Below, piece after piece: positions 14,740-22,428 of a DNA stretch of 27,258 nucleotides. The notes under the pieces were generated by a model. The model did no database searches. It saw only the letters and a program-made list of their open reading frames with translations, and had not been told where the DNA came from. The first letter of the stretch is position 1. Each line of letters begins with the position of its first letter. The stretch comes from JBLHKS01 sp047620505 (GTDB lineage Bacteria; Verrucomicrobiota; Verrucomicrobiia; Verrucomicrobiales; DEV007): assembly GCA_047620505.1 (NCBI GenBank), contig JBLHKS010000086.1, forward strand, positions 1-27,258, in the 5' to 3' direction. A program made the position numbers and the translations under genes.

Positions 14740-17370
14740 ATGAAAATTCGAACATTTACCTACTTCTTCGCAGTTTGTTTAGCTACAAGCTCGGCCATCG
14801 CCGCCGACCTCACTCTGTTGAATGACGGCAAGTCCGATTACCAGATTGTCGTTCCGGATAAGCTGGAAACTTCGGCTCTGACCGAGTGTCTGAATCAAAC
14901 CGCGCGGCTCGTGCAGACGGCGTTCGCGGCGAACGGCGCGGAAGTCGAGGTCGTGCTCGAAAGCGAGCGCGATGCGGCCAAACCGGCGTTGTTTCTCGGC
15001 GACACGCGGATTGCGCAAGAACACGGCGTTGAGGTGGCCAAGCTCCGCGATTGGAGCTACGTGCTTCGCGCAGTCGGTCAGGATGTGATCATCGCGGGCC
15101 ACGATCACGCGGCCAAGGGCGACACCGGCAATCCGCGTCGGCCAAACTGGGATCGGGTGGGCACGGCGAAGGCCGCAGTGGATTTCGCGCGGGAATTCAT
15201 GGGCGTGCGTTTTCTTTATCCGGAGGTTCCGCCCTACAATCCAGTTAGCCGAGCGGAGAAGGTGGATTTGTTAGCCTCGCCCGCGATCGAGTTTCTGCCG
15301 ATGAAGACCATGCCGGTCCCGGCGGATTTGAACCTCGCCAAAACGCCGCTGCTGCGGCAGAACACGGCGCATCCGGCCGGCGGCGGGTTCTACGATCTGG
15401 CGCACAATCGGTTTCCGCGCGTTGACGAGGTCTTCGGGGGCCACACGTGGGAGCGCGCCGTTCCAATGGAGCTGTTCGGCGAGCATCCGGAGTACTTCGC
15501 GCTCATCAACGGCGAGCGGCTTAGCCCCGAGGGTGGGCGCGCTCAGTATTGCCTGTCGAATCCGGACGTTCAGGAAAAGATTTATCTCGATCTGGCGTCG
15601 TGGCTCGATCGCGGTTTCTCATCGGTCGATCTCGGCCAGCCAGACGGATTCCGCGAATGCCAGTGTGAGAAGTGCGAGAAACTTTACGACACCGGCAAGG
15701 ACTGGAGTGAGAAGATCTGGATCTTCAATCGCGATGTCGCCGAGCGGCTGAACCAGTCGCATCCGGGGCGCGACGTAACGATGATGTCCTACATCCTCAC
15801 CGCGACGCCGCCGAAATCCTTCAAGGCTTTTCCGGCGAACACCTGCGTCATGCTGACCGGCACAAACGAGGAAGACATCGCGCCATGGCGAGGCATCGAC
15901 GTGCCGCGCGGCTTCACCGGCTATATCTATAATTGGTGCCCTAATCTTGCCACCCGCTACACGCCGATGCGGACGCCGGGCTTCGTCGAAACGCAGGTGA
16001 AGCGGCTCGCCGCCAATCGGATTCAATCGCTCTATCGCGACGGCCCGGGGCAACTCTTTGGACTCGAAGGGCCAGTCTATTATGTGATGGGCCGGATGTT
16101 CGACGACCCGGACAACAACACCGCGAAACTCCTTCTGCCCGAGTTCTGCGAAGCCGCGTTCGGCAACAAAAGCGCCGCCTTTTACATGCGTTCGTTTTAT
16201 GATCAGCTCTACCACGCCATCGCGCTGTATTCCGATCATATTGGGACGCGATGCGACATTTGGACCTACCAGCCGCTGCCGGGCGAGGGACGGCCGCGCA
16301 AGACCGTGCAGGATCCGTTTCAGCTCATCGCATTTCTCTACACGCCGAATCTTCTTGCCGCGCTCGAAGCCGATCTTTCGCAGGCGGAAGCGGTAGCGAC
16401 GACCGAAAAATCGAAGACGCGCCTAGCGCTGGTGCGGACCGAGTTTGAATACGTGCAGCACTTCGCGCGGGTCGTGCATCTCTATCAGGCTTACCAAATT
16501 CTGCCAGACGCCGGCTCCCGCGACCGGCTTCTCGATGCGATCGACGCCCGAAACGCGTTCATTGAATCGCTCTACGAAAAAGGCCGGCAGCAAGAGTGGT
16601 CCCACGTCCTTTTCCCATTCGCGGGTCACGACGCCAAGCATCTCCGACTCGCCTACAACGGCTATCAAGAGCCCTATGCGCATACCTGTTTCAACTGGGA
16701 CACCGAAGCGATGCGCCAAGCGCCCGCGCCGGGCAAAAAGCGCCTGACCGTGAGCAAGACGACCGGTCCCGTTGCGCTCGACTCGCCGCAGTGGAAGGAA
16801 ACCGCCGCCCACGAACTCACCCTCGTCCCGCCGCTGCACACCTTGCCGCGTCAGGCCTCGCTTCAGATGCTCTACGATGAGACAAATCTCTACATCCGCG
16901 CCGAAGCCGAACTAGAAGACGACGCACCCGCCGAGTTCCCGCAATGGAACCGCGATCGCCTCCTGACAAACCAAGAATCGTTCGACATCTACCTCGCCCC
17001 GCAAGCCGCGCGCGAGGAATTCTACCGCTTCGCCACCGGAGCCAACGGCGCATCGAAGTACGACGCCGTCAGCGGCTTCATCACCGACGTGATGGATCCG
17101 CGCCACGGCAAAGACGACCCGACTTGGAACGGCGATTGGCAGAGCGAAACCCGCGTCGATCTCGAAACGCTCCGCTGGCATGCCTTGATCACGATCCCCT
17201 TCAAAACCCTCGCCGCCGAACCACCCGCGCCCGGCATCAGCTGGCGTGGAAACTTCGCCCGGAATCACCTGCTCCCCCGCGGAAAAATCGACCGCGCGAT
17301 CTGGTCGTCATCAATCGGAAGCGCGAGCATGGATGATCGCGCGGTATTCGGTGAGATCGTGTTTGAGTGA
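14740..17370 (+). CDS. secreted DUF4838 protein with C-terminal carbohydrate-binding-like domain
   Basis: The chosen start is the ATG at 14740. It gives 876 residues beginning with a clean signal peptide (MKIRTFTYFFAVCLA, cleavage near AIAA-D at 22). A longer frame from a TTG at 14719 would put seven polar residues before it. The N-terminal part (23-190) resembles the alpha/beta domain that precedes glycosidase-like barrels. The central DUF4838 region (about 200-600) includes FGGHTW, LGQPDGF, the CxCxxC cluster at Cys307/309/312 and GLEGPVYYVMGRMF. The C-terminal ~190 residues (YDETNLYIRAEAE onward) look like a CBM9-type beta-sandwich. It probably acts on an extracellular or periplasmic glycan; no substrate can be named. 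The last five codons form the first unit of a 16-bp tandem repeat. Confidence 0.9.
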   Translation: MKIRTFTYFFAVCLATSSAIAADLTLLNDGKSDYQIVVPDKLETSALTECLNQTARLVQTAFAANGAEVEVVLESERDAAKPALFLGDTRIAQEHGVEVAKLRDWSYVLRAVGQDVIIAGHDHAAKGDTGNPRRPNWDRVGTAKAAVDFAREFMGVRFLYPEVPPYNPVSRAEKVDLLASPAIEFLPMKTMPVPADLNLAKTPLLRQNTAHPAGGGFYDLAHNRFPRVDEVFGGHTWERAVPMELFGEHPEYFALINGERLSPEGGRAQYCLSNPDVQEKIYLDLASWLDRGFSSVDLGQPDGFRECQCEKCEKLYDTGKDWSEKIWIFNRDVAERLNQSHPGRDVTMMSYILTATPPKSFKAFPANTCVMLTGTNEEDIAPWRGIDVPRGFTGYIYNWCPNLATRYTPMRTPGFVETQVKRLAANRIQSLYRDGPGQLFGLEGPVYYVMGRMFDDPDNNTAKLLLPEFCEAAFGNKSAAFYMRSFYDQLYHAIALYSDHIGTRCDIWTYQPLPGEGRPRKTVQDPFQLIAFLYTPNLLAALEADLSQAEAVATTEKSKTRLALVRTEFEYVQHFARVVHLYQAYQILPDAGSRDRLLDAIDARNAFIESLYEKGRQQEWSHVLFPFAGHDAKHLRLAYNGYQEPYAHTCFNWDTEAMRQAPAPGKKRLTVSKTTGPVALDSPQWKETAAHELTLVPPLHTLPRQASLQMLYDETNLYIRAEAELEDDAPAEFPQWNRDRLLTNQESFDIYLAPQAAREEFYRFATGANGASKYDAVSGFITDVMDPRHGKDDPTWNGDWQSETRVDLETLRWHALITIPFKTLAAEPPAPGISWRGNFARNHLLPRGKIDRAIWSSSIGSASMDDRAVFGEIVFE

Positions 17371-17416
17371 GATCGTGTTTGAGTGAGATCGTGTTTGAGT
17401 GAGATCGTGTTTGAGT
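17353..17416 (+). repeat. four perfect 16-bp tandem repeats starting in the stop region of a gene
   Basis: The unit GAGATCGTGTTTGAGT occurs at 17353, 17369, 17385 and 17401 without a mismatch, and a partial fifth unit (GAG) follows. The first copy encodes the last five residues of the DUF4838 protein (EIVFE), and its final T begins the TGA stop, so extra copies do not change the protein. Confidence 0.95.
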
Positions 17417-17477
17417 GAGGATGCTGCTGGATCTGCTGAATCGCGCGACAGCTGCGTCGGAAATTCTGGTTCGTTGT

Positions 17478-17599
17478 GGAGTGCGTCCGGCTTGACGGCG
17501 CTTTGGCTTCAGGTGGGCGACGATTGAGGATAACGCGGGAGGTTACCACGGATCGACGCGAAAACGGAAGCCGAAGCTGCGGCGGGCCGCAGCACTCCA
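17478..17599 (+). repeat. RAYT-associated ~120-bp repeat, copy 1
   Basis: This unit starts GGAGTGCGTCC and ends GCAGCACTCC, so its tips are inverted. Inside, GCTTTGGCTTC and GAAGCCGAAGC pair with one mismatch, so the whole unit can fold into a long imperfect hairpin. A conserved core, GATAACGCGGGAGGTTACCA, lies in the middle (17528-17547 here). It is shared with copies 2 and 4. Confidence 0.9.
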
Positions 17600-17615
17600 T
17601 GTTTTGCGCAATTTC

Positions 17616-17735
17616 GGAGTGCGCCGGCTTGACGGCGCTTTCACTTCAGGTGGGCGACGCTTCGAGATAACGCGGGAGGTTACCACCGATCGACGCTTAA
17701 ACGGAAGCCAAAGTTGCGTCGGGCCGCAGCACTCC
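17616..17735 (+). repeat. RAYT-associated ~120-bp repeat, copy 2
   Basis: Same orientation, same tips (GGAGTGCG, GCACTCC) and same central core as copy 1, with scattered substitutions. It is separated from copy 1 by a 16-bp spacer (ATGTTTTGCG...), and a closely similar spacer (ATGTTTTTGCGC...) follows copy 2, so the repeating period is about 138 bp including spacer. Confidence 0.9.
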
Positions 17736-17753
17736 ATGTTTTTGCGCATCTTC

Positions 17754-17780
17754 GGAGTGCGTCCGGCTTGACGGCGCTTT
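17754..17780 (+). repeat. RAYT-associated repeat, truncated copy 3
   Basis: The first 27 bases match the left end of copies 1 and 2 (GGAGTGCGTCCGGCTTGACG onward). The match then stops abruptly, and GCTACCGTTGCGCTACC follows, leading into the 3' end of the transposase gene. This marks one boundary of the transposase insertion or a recombination point between repeat families. Confidence 0.8.
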
Positions 17781-17816
17781 AGCTACCGTTGCGCTACCTT
17801 GCCGCAAAAACGCTTC

Positions 17817-18383
17817 CTACCCACGAAACACATCGTATTCGTCGTAGACCTGAAGCTGATCGGTTTTGAACCCGTAGATCGTCCCAACTTGCGCATCCGT
17901 CGCGGTACGCTCGAACCAACCCGCCGAGCACCACGGGTACTGATTCGCCACCGAAACCAGACCGTGCTTCACCGCATTCTGATGTACGTAATTCAGCCTC
18001 GCCAAATAGGATTTCTCGTAAGTCAGCTGGGTTTCGCGAAAGTTGTGCCAGACTTTCCGACCCGCCGCATTGTCGAGTTGGTTGACGAATGCGGCGGTTC
18101 GCGTGTGCAATTCGCTCGCCATCGTCTTTAGCGACTCTGCGGATTCGTCGCCCTCGGGAGAATGACCTACCCAATGGTAGTGGTTGGAAAACACCGCCCA
18201 TGCCTCCAGCCGCCACTCGTATTTTCTGGCGGTCGCCAGCAGTTGGTCGTGGAGAAATCGAAGACGCTTGCGGCTGCCGAACCGGTGAGCTTTCAGGTAA
18301 GTTCCAGCGGTTACGATGTAAGTTCCAGCTTCGCTCAAACGATGAACGGGCGCGTGTGGCCAGTCTGGAATGTCTTGGGGCAT
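17817..18383 (-). CDS. REP-associated tyrosine transposase (RAYT, IS200-like Y1 family)
   Basis: A 188-residue Y1/HUH single-strand transposase. The metal-binding HUH motif is His68-Tyr-His70 in FSNHYHWVG, and the candidate catalytic tyrosine is Tyr132 in LNYVHQNAVKHGLV, the usual RAYT C-terminal helix. The N-terminal GTYIVTAGTY strand and the length are normal for the family, so it appears complete and possibly active. RAYTs act on palindromic REP-like DNA. Here it is bracketed by ~120-bp repeats with inverted tips (two full and one truncated copy downstream, one full copy 26 bp upstream), all in one orientation. The ATG is at 18381-18383, with no strong ribosome binding site. It is unrelated in function to the neighbouring secreted enzymes. 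Confidence 0.9.
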   Translation of the reverse strand: MPQDIPDWPHAPVHRLSEAGTYIVTAGTYLKAHRFGSRKRLRFLHDQLLATARKYEWRLEAWAVFSNHYHWVGHSPEGDESAESLKTMASELHTRTAAFVNQLDNAAGRKVWHNFRETQLTYEKSYLARLNYVHQNAVKHGLVSVANQYPWCSAGWFERTATDAQVGTIYGFKTDQLQVYDEYDVFRG

Positions 18384-18409
18384 ACTTTGCTTGTTTGGTT
18401 GGTTTTTGT

Positions 18410-18529
18410 GGAGTGCGCCGGCTTGACTGCGCTTTCACTTCAGGTGGGCGACGCTTCTGGATAACGCGGGAGGTTACCACGGATCGATCCGTCAACGGAA
18501 GCCAAAGCTGCGTCGAGCCGCAGCACTCC
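18410..18529 (+). repeat. RAYT-associated ~120-bp repeat, copy 4
   Basis: A complete copy in the same orientation as copies 1-3, with tips GGAGTGC and GCACTCC and the same central core. It lies directly upstream of the transposase start codon and so probably includes its promoter region. Its inner arms (CACTTC in place of GGCTTC) match copy 2 more than copy 1. Confidence 0.9.
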
Positions 18530-18548
18530 GACATCGTGATTGACCGAT

Positions 18549-18567
18549 CGGTAGCAAAACGCTACCG
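18549..18567. promoter_or_regulatory. 7-bp inverted repeat just upstream of the antitoxin gene
   Basis: CGGTAGC (18549-18555) and GCTACCG (18561-18567) flank AAAAC. The site ends 10 bp before the antitoxin ATG. It could be an antitoxin-bound operator, since such pairs are usually autoregulated, or a member of a GGTAGCG-containing repeat family also seen at 17790-17797 and 27197-27204. Confidence 0.45.
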
Positions 18568-18577
18568 TGCTCAAGCC

Positions 18578-18949
18578 ATGAGCCAACCCGTCAAACTCAC
18601 CGACGAACTCGTCCTCGAAGCGCGCTCCGTTTCCAAAATCGCCGAGCGCTCGATCGCGGGCCAAATCGAATACTGGGCGCAGCTCGGGCGCGCGATCGAT
18701 CCGATTCTCCGCGGGGACCGGGCGCTGGCCCTGAAGCGCGCTGGAGAGGGCCGATCGTTGGCAGAGGCGATATCGACGGTCGATTCGGACAGCGGCAGGA
18801 AGCGGGTTCGCGACTATCTTGAGCAGACTCCTTTTCCGCACTTTGAACCGGCGCCGGAATCTCCGGGGTTGCTCTGGAAGATCGATGAAGATGGCTCGCG
18901 GACGCTCGGCAAATTCGTCAATCGCGAGTTCGTTCCAACCGGGAACTGA
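18578..18949 (+). CDS. ParD-like antitoxin
   Basis: The chosen ATG at 18578 gives 123 residues. The opening (PVKLTDELVLEAR, then SIAGQIEYWAQLGRAI) matches the ParD-like antitoxin family, a ribbon-helix-helix-type DNA-binding module found in front of zeta-like or other toxins. The C-terminal part (about 85-123; PGLLWKIDEDGSRTLGKF) would be the toxin-facing segment. The frame is open further upstream, to 18089, but that part is antisense to the transposase and lies in repeat copy 4, so it was not used. The stop TGA shares its A with the toxin ATG, giving tight coupling. Confidence 0.85.
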   Translation: MSQPVKLTDELVLEARSVSKIAERSIAGQIEYWAQLGRAIDPILRGDRALALKRAGEGRSLAEAISTVDSDSGRKRVRDYLEQTPFPHFEPAPESPGLLWKIDEDGSRTLGKFVNREFVPTGN

Positions 18950-19497
18950 TGGACTGGAAAACAAGTCTCGATGAGCGGCCAATCGTCGTGGCGGTTGCCG
19001 GTTCGAACGGAGCTGGCAAAACGACCTTCTTTCAGGCCCACCTCGCCGAAACCGGGCTGCGATTCGTCAACGCGGATGAGTTGGCGCTTGAGTTAGGAAT
19101 TGGCGTCTACGAAGCAGCGGAAATGGCGGACGCGTTGCGCCGGGCGCTGGTCGAGCGAGGCGAGAGTTTCGTGTTTGAAACGGTCTTTTCGGACCCTGTT
19201 GGGGAGAAGGTGGAGTTCCTGAAGCAGCTCGTGGGGAAAGGTTATCAAGTGGCGCTGATTTTCATCCGGGTCGACTCGGTTGACGCGTCGAGACAGCGCG
19301 TCGCGATGCGCGTGATGAAAGGCGGGCATGATGTGCCGGATGAAAAGCTTGAGGCGCGATTTGAGCGAACGCTGGCGAATTTGGATCGGGCGATCGAAGC
19401 GTTGCCATTGGTGATCGTGTTCGATAATTCGGATCTTAGAAGTCCCTATCGGCTCGAAGCGGTCTACTTTGAAGGCGAGGCGCAAGCGATCGAATGA
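18949..19497 (+). CDS. zeta-toxin-like P-loop kinase
   Basis: A 182-residue P-loop protein of the zeta-toxin-like group (COG4185 type). The Walker A is AGSNGAGKTT at 17-26, followed by FVNADEL with the candidate catalytic Asp43. FETVFS (76-81) follows, and then the characteristic GGHDVPDEKLEARFERTLANL (125-145). Zeta toxins phosphorylate UDP-N-acetylglucosamine and poison cell wall synthesis; whether this short relative does the same is inferred. It is paired with the ParD-like antitoxin by a 1-bp stop/start overlap. Its own stop overlaps the ATG of the DUF6807 gene (19494), so the toxin-antitoxin pair reads into the metabolic genes. Confidence 0.85.
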   Translation: MDWKTSLDERPIVVAVAGSNGAGKTTFFQAHLAETGLRFVNADELALELGIGVYEAAEMADALRRALVERGESFVFETVFSDPVGEKVEFLKQLVGKGYQVALIFIRVDSVDASRQRVAMRVMKGGHDVPDEKLEARFERTLANLDRAIEALPLVIVFDNSDLRSPYRLEAVYFEGEAQAIE

Positions 19498-21080
19498 TGA
19501 AGACAATATTTACATTTACGACTACCACGGTTCTGTTTCTGATCTTTTTCGGCAGGCTCGGTGCCGAAGTATCGATCAGCGAATTGGACGATCGCATCCG
19601 AATCGAGATCGACGGTCGGCTGTTCACCGAGTGGCGGCACAAGGATTGGGTGGCGCCGTTTCTCTATCCGGTCATCGGACCGACCGGCGAAAACATCACG
19701 CGGCATTTTCCCATGAAAGAGGGTATGCCGAGCGAAGATCAGGATCATCCGCACCATCGCTCGATTCGCTTTTCGCACAGCGACGTGAACGGGTTCAACT
19801 TCTGGTGGGTACCGCCGAAGGGGCGAACGGACCACACGGCGGAGGTTCGGCTTGAGAAAATCGAGAAGATGACGTCGGGCGCGACCGGCGAGCTGATCTT
19901 GACGAATCGTTGGCTCGGCGATGGCGAGTTGGTGCTGCGGGAGCGCGTTCGGCTCGCTTTTACGCCGCTGGCGAACCAGCAGCTGCTGATGGATTATGAT
20001 GTCGAGCTTCAAGCGGTCGACACTCCGGTTGTCTTCGGTGATAAGCGGGATGGCGGCCTGCTCGCGCGCGTGGCGGGGACGATGAAGGTCGAGTCCGGCA
20101 AGGGCGAACCCGGCGGCGGGGCCATTCTCAACAGTCGCGGCAACAAGGACAAGTCGGCTTGGGGCAAACGAGCCGAATGGACCGATTATTCCGGGCCCGA
20201 CCCGAGCGGTAAGACGGTTGGGATCGCGATGTTCGATCATCCCACGAACCTGAGATTCCCAACTCACTGGCACGCCCGGACCTACGGACTGATGACCGCG
20301 AATCGATTCGGCGCGGATCATTTCAAGGGAAACTACGAGGATCACAAGACCGTGATCTGCGCTCCCTCGGCTGGCAAAAACTGTCCTGCATGCGAATCGA
20401 ATTCCGGCGCTTACACCATCGCTGCGGGAGAGACGCTGAGGCTGCGACATCGCTTCTACTTTCACCACGGTGACGCGCTAACCGGAAACATCGCTGAGCA
20501 ATACGAGGCCTACACCGCCGACGCCGAGTCCGTGTTGTTGCGAATGCGCGCGCTGCATCAGGATCGCAAATGGGGGGAGCTGATCGAGCAATTCGGCGAG
20601 CGGGATTTCGCGTCGTCGTGGCCGGCTGAGTCCGCTAGTCAGGCGCTACAGCTTCGCGGTCAGATTTACTCGTTCACCAAAGATGGCGAGCGCGCCGATG
20701 CCGATCTTCAAGCGGCGCTGAAGCTGGTGCCCGACAACATGGCGATCTGGCTGATACTGGCCGAAAATTGCGTTCGCAACCTCAACGACGACGACCGGGC
20801 GATCGACGCCTACCGAAAGGTCATCTCCATCACTGGCCAGAACAACAAAGGCTGGCAGCCGCTAACCGCCACCGTCGGCCTCGCGCGGCTCTACACGGAT
20901 AGGGTGAAGCTCGATGAGGCCCTCGCGGTCCTCGAACCCTACGGAGATCTGAGCGAGACGGCTGACAGCTGGCGCATTCGATTGCTCCGATGCCGTGGCC
21001 ACATCCACACGGCCCGGGGCGACGAAGAGGCGGCGTTGGCGAGTTTTCGCGAAGCTCTCGAACTGGAGGCAAAGCCATGA
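19494..21080 (+). CDS. secreted DUF6807 (PmoA-like) protein with C-terminal TPR region
   Basis: A 528-residue protein. The signal peptide (MMKTIFTFTTTTVLFLIFF, cleavage near LGAE at about 24) precedes a DUF6807/PmoA-like domain (about 28-340) with EWRHKDWVAPFLYPVIGP, the His-rich DHPHHRSI (84-91), and NFWWVPPKG. The family name refers to an annotation with methane oxygenase, but members in this phylum usually sit with sugar-degradation genes. Residues about 345-525 carry three or so TPR-like helical pairs (the last one GHIHTARGDEEAALASFREAL), which is an uncommon extension. An NCPACES segment (296-302) adds a CxxC. The start ATG lies inside the toxin stop (a second ATG follows at 19497), and the end overlaps the ceramidase-type gene by 4 bp. 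Confidence 0.88.
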   Translation: MMKTIFTFTTTTVLFLIFFGRLGAEVSISELDDRIRIEIDGRLFTEWRHKDWVAPFLYPVIGPTGENITRHFPMKEGMPSEDQDHPHHRSIRFSHSDVNGFNFWWVPPKGRTDHTAEVRLEKIEKMTSGATGELILTNRWLGDGELVLRERVRLAFTPLANQQLLMDYDVELQAVDTPVVFGDKRDGGLLARVAGTMKVESGKGEPGGGAILNSRGNKDKSAWGKRAEWTDYSGPDPSGKTVGIAMFDHPTNLRFPTHWHARTYGLMTANRFGADHFKGNYEDHKTVICAPSAGKNCPACESNSGAYTIAAGETLRLRHRFYFHHGDALTGNIAEQYEAYTADAESVLLRMRALHQDRKWGELIEQFGERDFASSWPAESASQALQLRGQIYSFTKDGERADADLQAALKLVPDNMAIWLILAENCVRNLNDDDRAIDAYRKVISITGQNNKGWQPLTATVGLARLYTDRVKLDEALAVLEPYGDLSETADSWRIRLLRCRGHIHTARGDEEAALASFREALELEAKP

Positions 21081-22405
21081 TTTTACGCACTCTCACGACA
21101 CTAACATTCCTACTTGCTCACGCCGTTCTTCATGCGGCCGAGTCCGACGCCGCGCCGCTGTTCGCCGGAACCGCCAAGGTCGAAATCACGCCCTCCGCGG
21201 CAGAAGCCGTCGATCTTCTCGGGCGACCGCTGGGCCTGCGCGATCCGCTTTACGCACGGGTGCTCGTCTTGAAGAATGAGCACACCTCGCTCGCCATCGT
21301 TTCGCTGGATTTGATCGTCTTCGCCTCGGCAAAGGTGATCGATGAAGCCAAGACAAAGTGGGGCGTCGATCACGTCATCCTCAGCGCCACCCACACGCAC
21401 GCGGCCCCGGCACCGCGCGGCCTGACCATCAATCCGCCCACCGCGCCGGACTGGACCCGCGGCAGCAAGGCCCCAGCCGAGCTCATCGACTGGCCGGGCT
21501 TGTCTGAGGATCCGTGGTATGCCGCGACCGAGCAGAAGGTGGTCGAGGCCATCGGGCAGGCGCTGAAAGACGCGTTCCCAGCCCGCCTCGTCAGCGGCAA
21601 AGGCGCTTTCGAGAGCGCCTACATGGCCCACAATCGCCGCCTCGTGCGCAGCGGCATCGTTACCGCGATGTGGGCAAATCCCGACCGACGTCCCACCAGT
21701 CCAATCGATCCAACCATCGGTGTTATCCGAGTTGAAGACATGGACGGCAAGCCGCGTGCATTGGCCGTCCAGTACGCCTGCCACCCAGTCGCGCTCATGG
21801 GCACTGGGGTCGTTTCCCGCGACTATCCCGGCGCGATGGTCGATCACATCGAGCAGGAACTCGGCCCTGAATGCATGGCCATGTTTCTCCAAGGCGCGTC
21901 CGGCGATCTCGATCCCTATGATTTGCACAATCTTCGCGGCGAGAACCGTTTCAACGTCTCAAAGCAGTCCGGTATTTCTTTGGCGAAAGGCGCCTTGCGT
22001 ATCTCTTCGACTCTCGAAATGCAGCCCAGCGCTGCCGAGGCCACGATTCAGGTCAAAGAGAGCCTGATCACGATTCCCAACCGCGCTGGCGGCGGTTCAA
22101 CCGAGGTCGGTTTGCTCAACGTCGTCATCAATCGGGACCTCGCCCTACTCGCCATTCCCGGCGAACCGTTCATCCAGCATCAGCTGGATTTGACCGCGCA
22201 ATCGCCGATCAAAAACAGCTTCATCCTAGGTCTCGCCTATCACGGAAAAGGCACGCCCTTCGTCGTCTACATCCCGACTGCCCAAGCCGTGAAAGAAGGC
22301 GGCTACGGCGCCTCCGAATGCAGTTTCCTCGCCCCGGAAGCTGGCGCGTTGATGATTCGCGAAGGAGTCGCTCGCATTGCCACGATCTTGAAGCTGGCGC
22401 CCTAG
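21077..22405 (+). CDS. secreted neutral/alkaline ceramidase-type hydrolase
   Basis: The chosen ATG is at 21077. GGAGG at 21065-21069 sits eight bases upstream, and the start gives a signal peptide (MILRTLTTLTFLLAHAVLHA-A). The longer frame from 20990 would run through the previous gene. The mature part matches the N-terminal domain of neutral/alkaline non-lysosomal ceramidases: AGTAKVEITP (30-39), LVVLK-like strands, the zinc-binding SATHTHAAP (His106, His108), ACHPV (His236) and GASGDLDPY. At 442 residues it lacks the C-terminal domain of classical ceramidases, as do many bacterial relatives found in polysaccharide loci, so an ester or amide substrate other than ceramide is possible. It ends 23 bp from the convergent SWIM gene. 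Confidence 0.88.
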   Translation: MILRTLTTLTFLLAHAVLHAAESDAAPLFAGTAKVEITPSAAEAVDLLGRPLGLRDPLYARVLVLKNEHTSLAIVSLDLIVFASAKVIDEAKTKWGVDHVILSATHTHAAPAPRGLTINPPTAPDWTRGSKAPAELIDWPGLSEDPWYAATEQKVVEAIGQALKDAFPARLVSGKGAFESAYMAHNRRLVRSGIVTAMWANPDRRPTSPIDPTIGVIRVEDMDGKPRALAVQYACHPVALMGTGVVSRDYPGAMVDHIEQELGPECMAMFLQGASGDLDPYDLHNLRGENRFNVSKQSGISLAKGALRISSTLEMQPSAAEATIQVKESLITIPNRAGGGSTEVGLLNVVINRDLALLAIPGEPFIQHQLDLTAQSPIKNSFILGLAYHGKGTPFVVYIPTAQAVKEGGYGASECSFLAPEAGALMIREGVARIATILKLAP

Positions 22406-22428
22406 CAGCTGCTGGCGGTCGATTTCGA

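Larger units (their letters stand above)
17371..17816. other. 446-bp repeat-filled gap
   Basis: The gap between the DUF4838 gene and the 3' end of the transposase holds the rest of the 16-bp tandem repeats, two full copies of a ~120-bp repeat and a truncated third. The open frames here are repeat shadows (the same Arg-rich peptide recurs). No gene was seen. Confidence 0.8.

Noticed and set aside
17353..17735. Possible CRISPR array
   Set aside because: The 16-bp units are contiguous without spacers, and the ~120-bp units are far too long, have near-identical spacers and can fold as hairpins. No cas gene is present.
18089..18577. Upstream extension of the antitoxin frame
   Set aside because: It runs antisense through the transposase and through repeat copy 4; the ParD-like homology begins only at the ATG at 18578.
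22401..22428. Bidirectional terminator between convergent genes
   Set aside because: AGCAGCTGCT at 22404-22413 is palindromic but short, lacks a loop and has no T-run, so it is not called.
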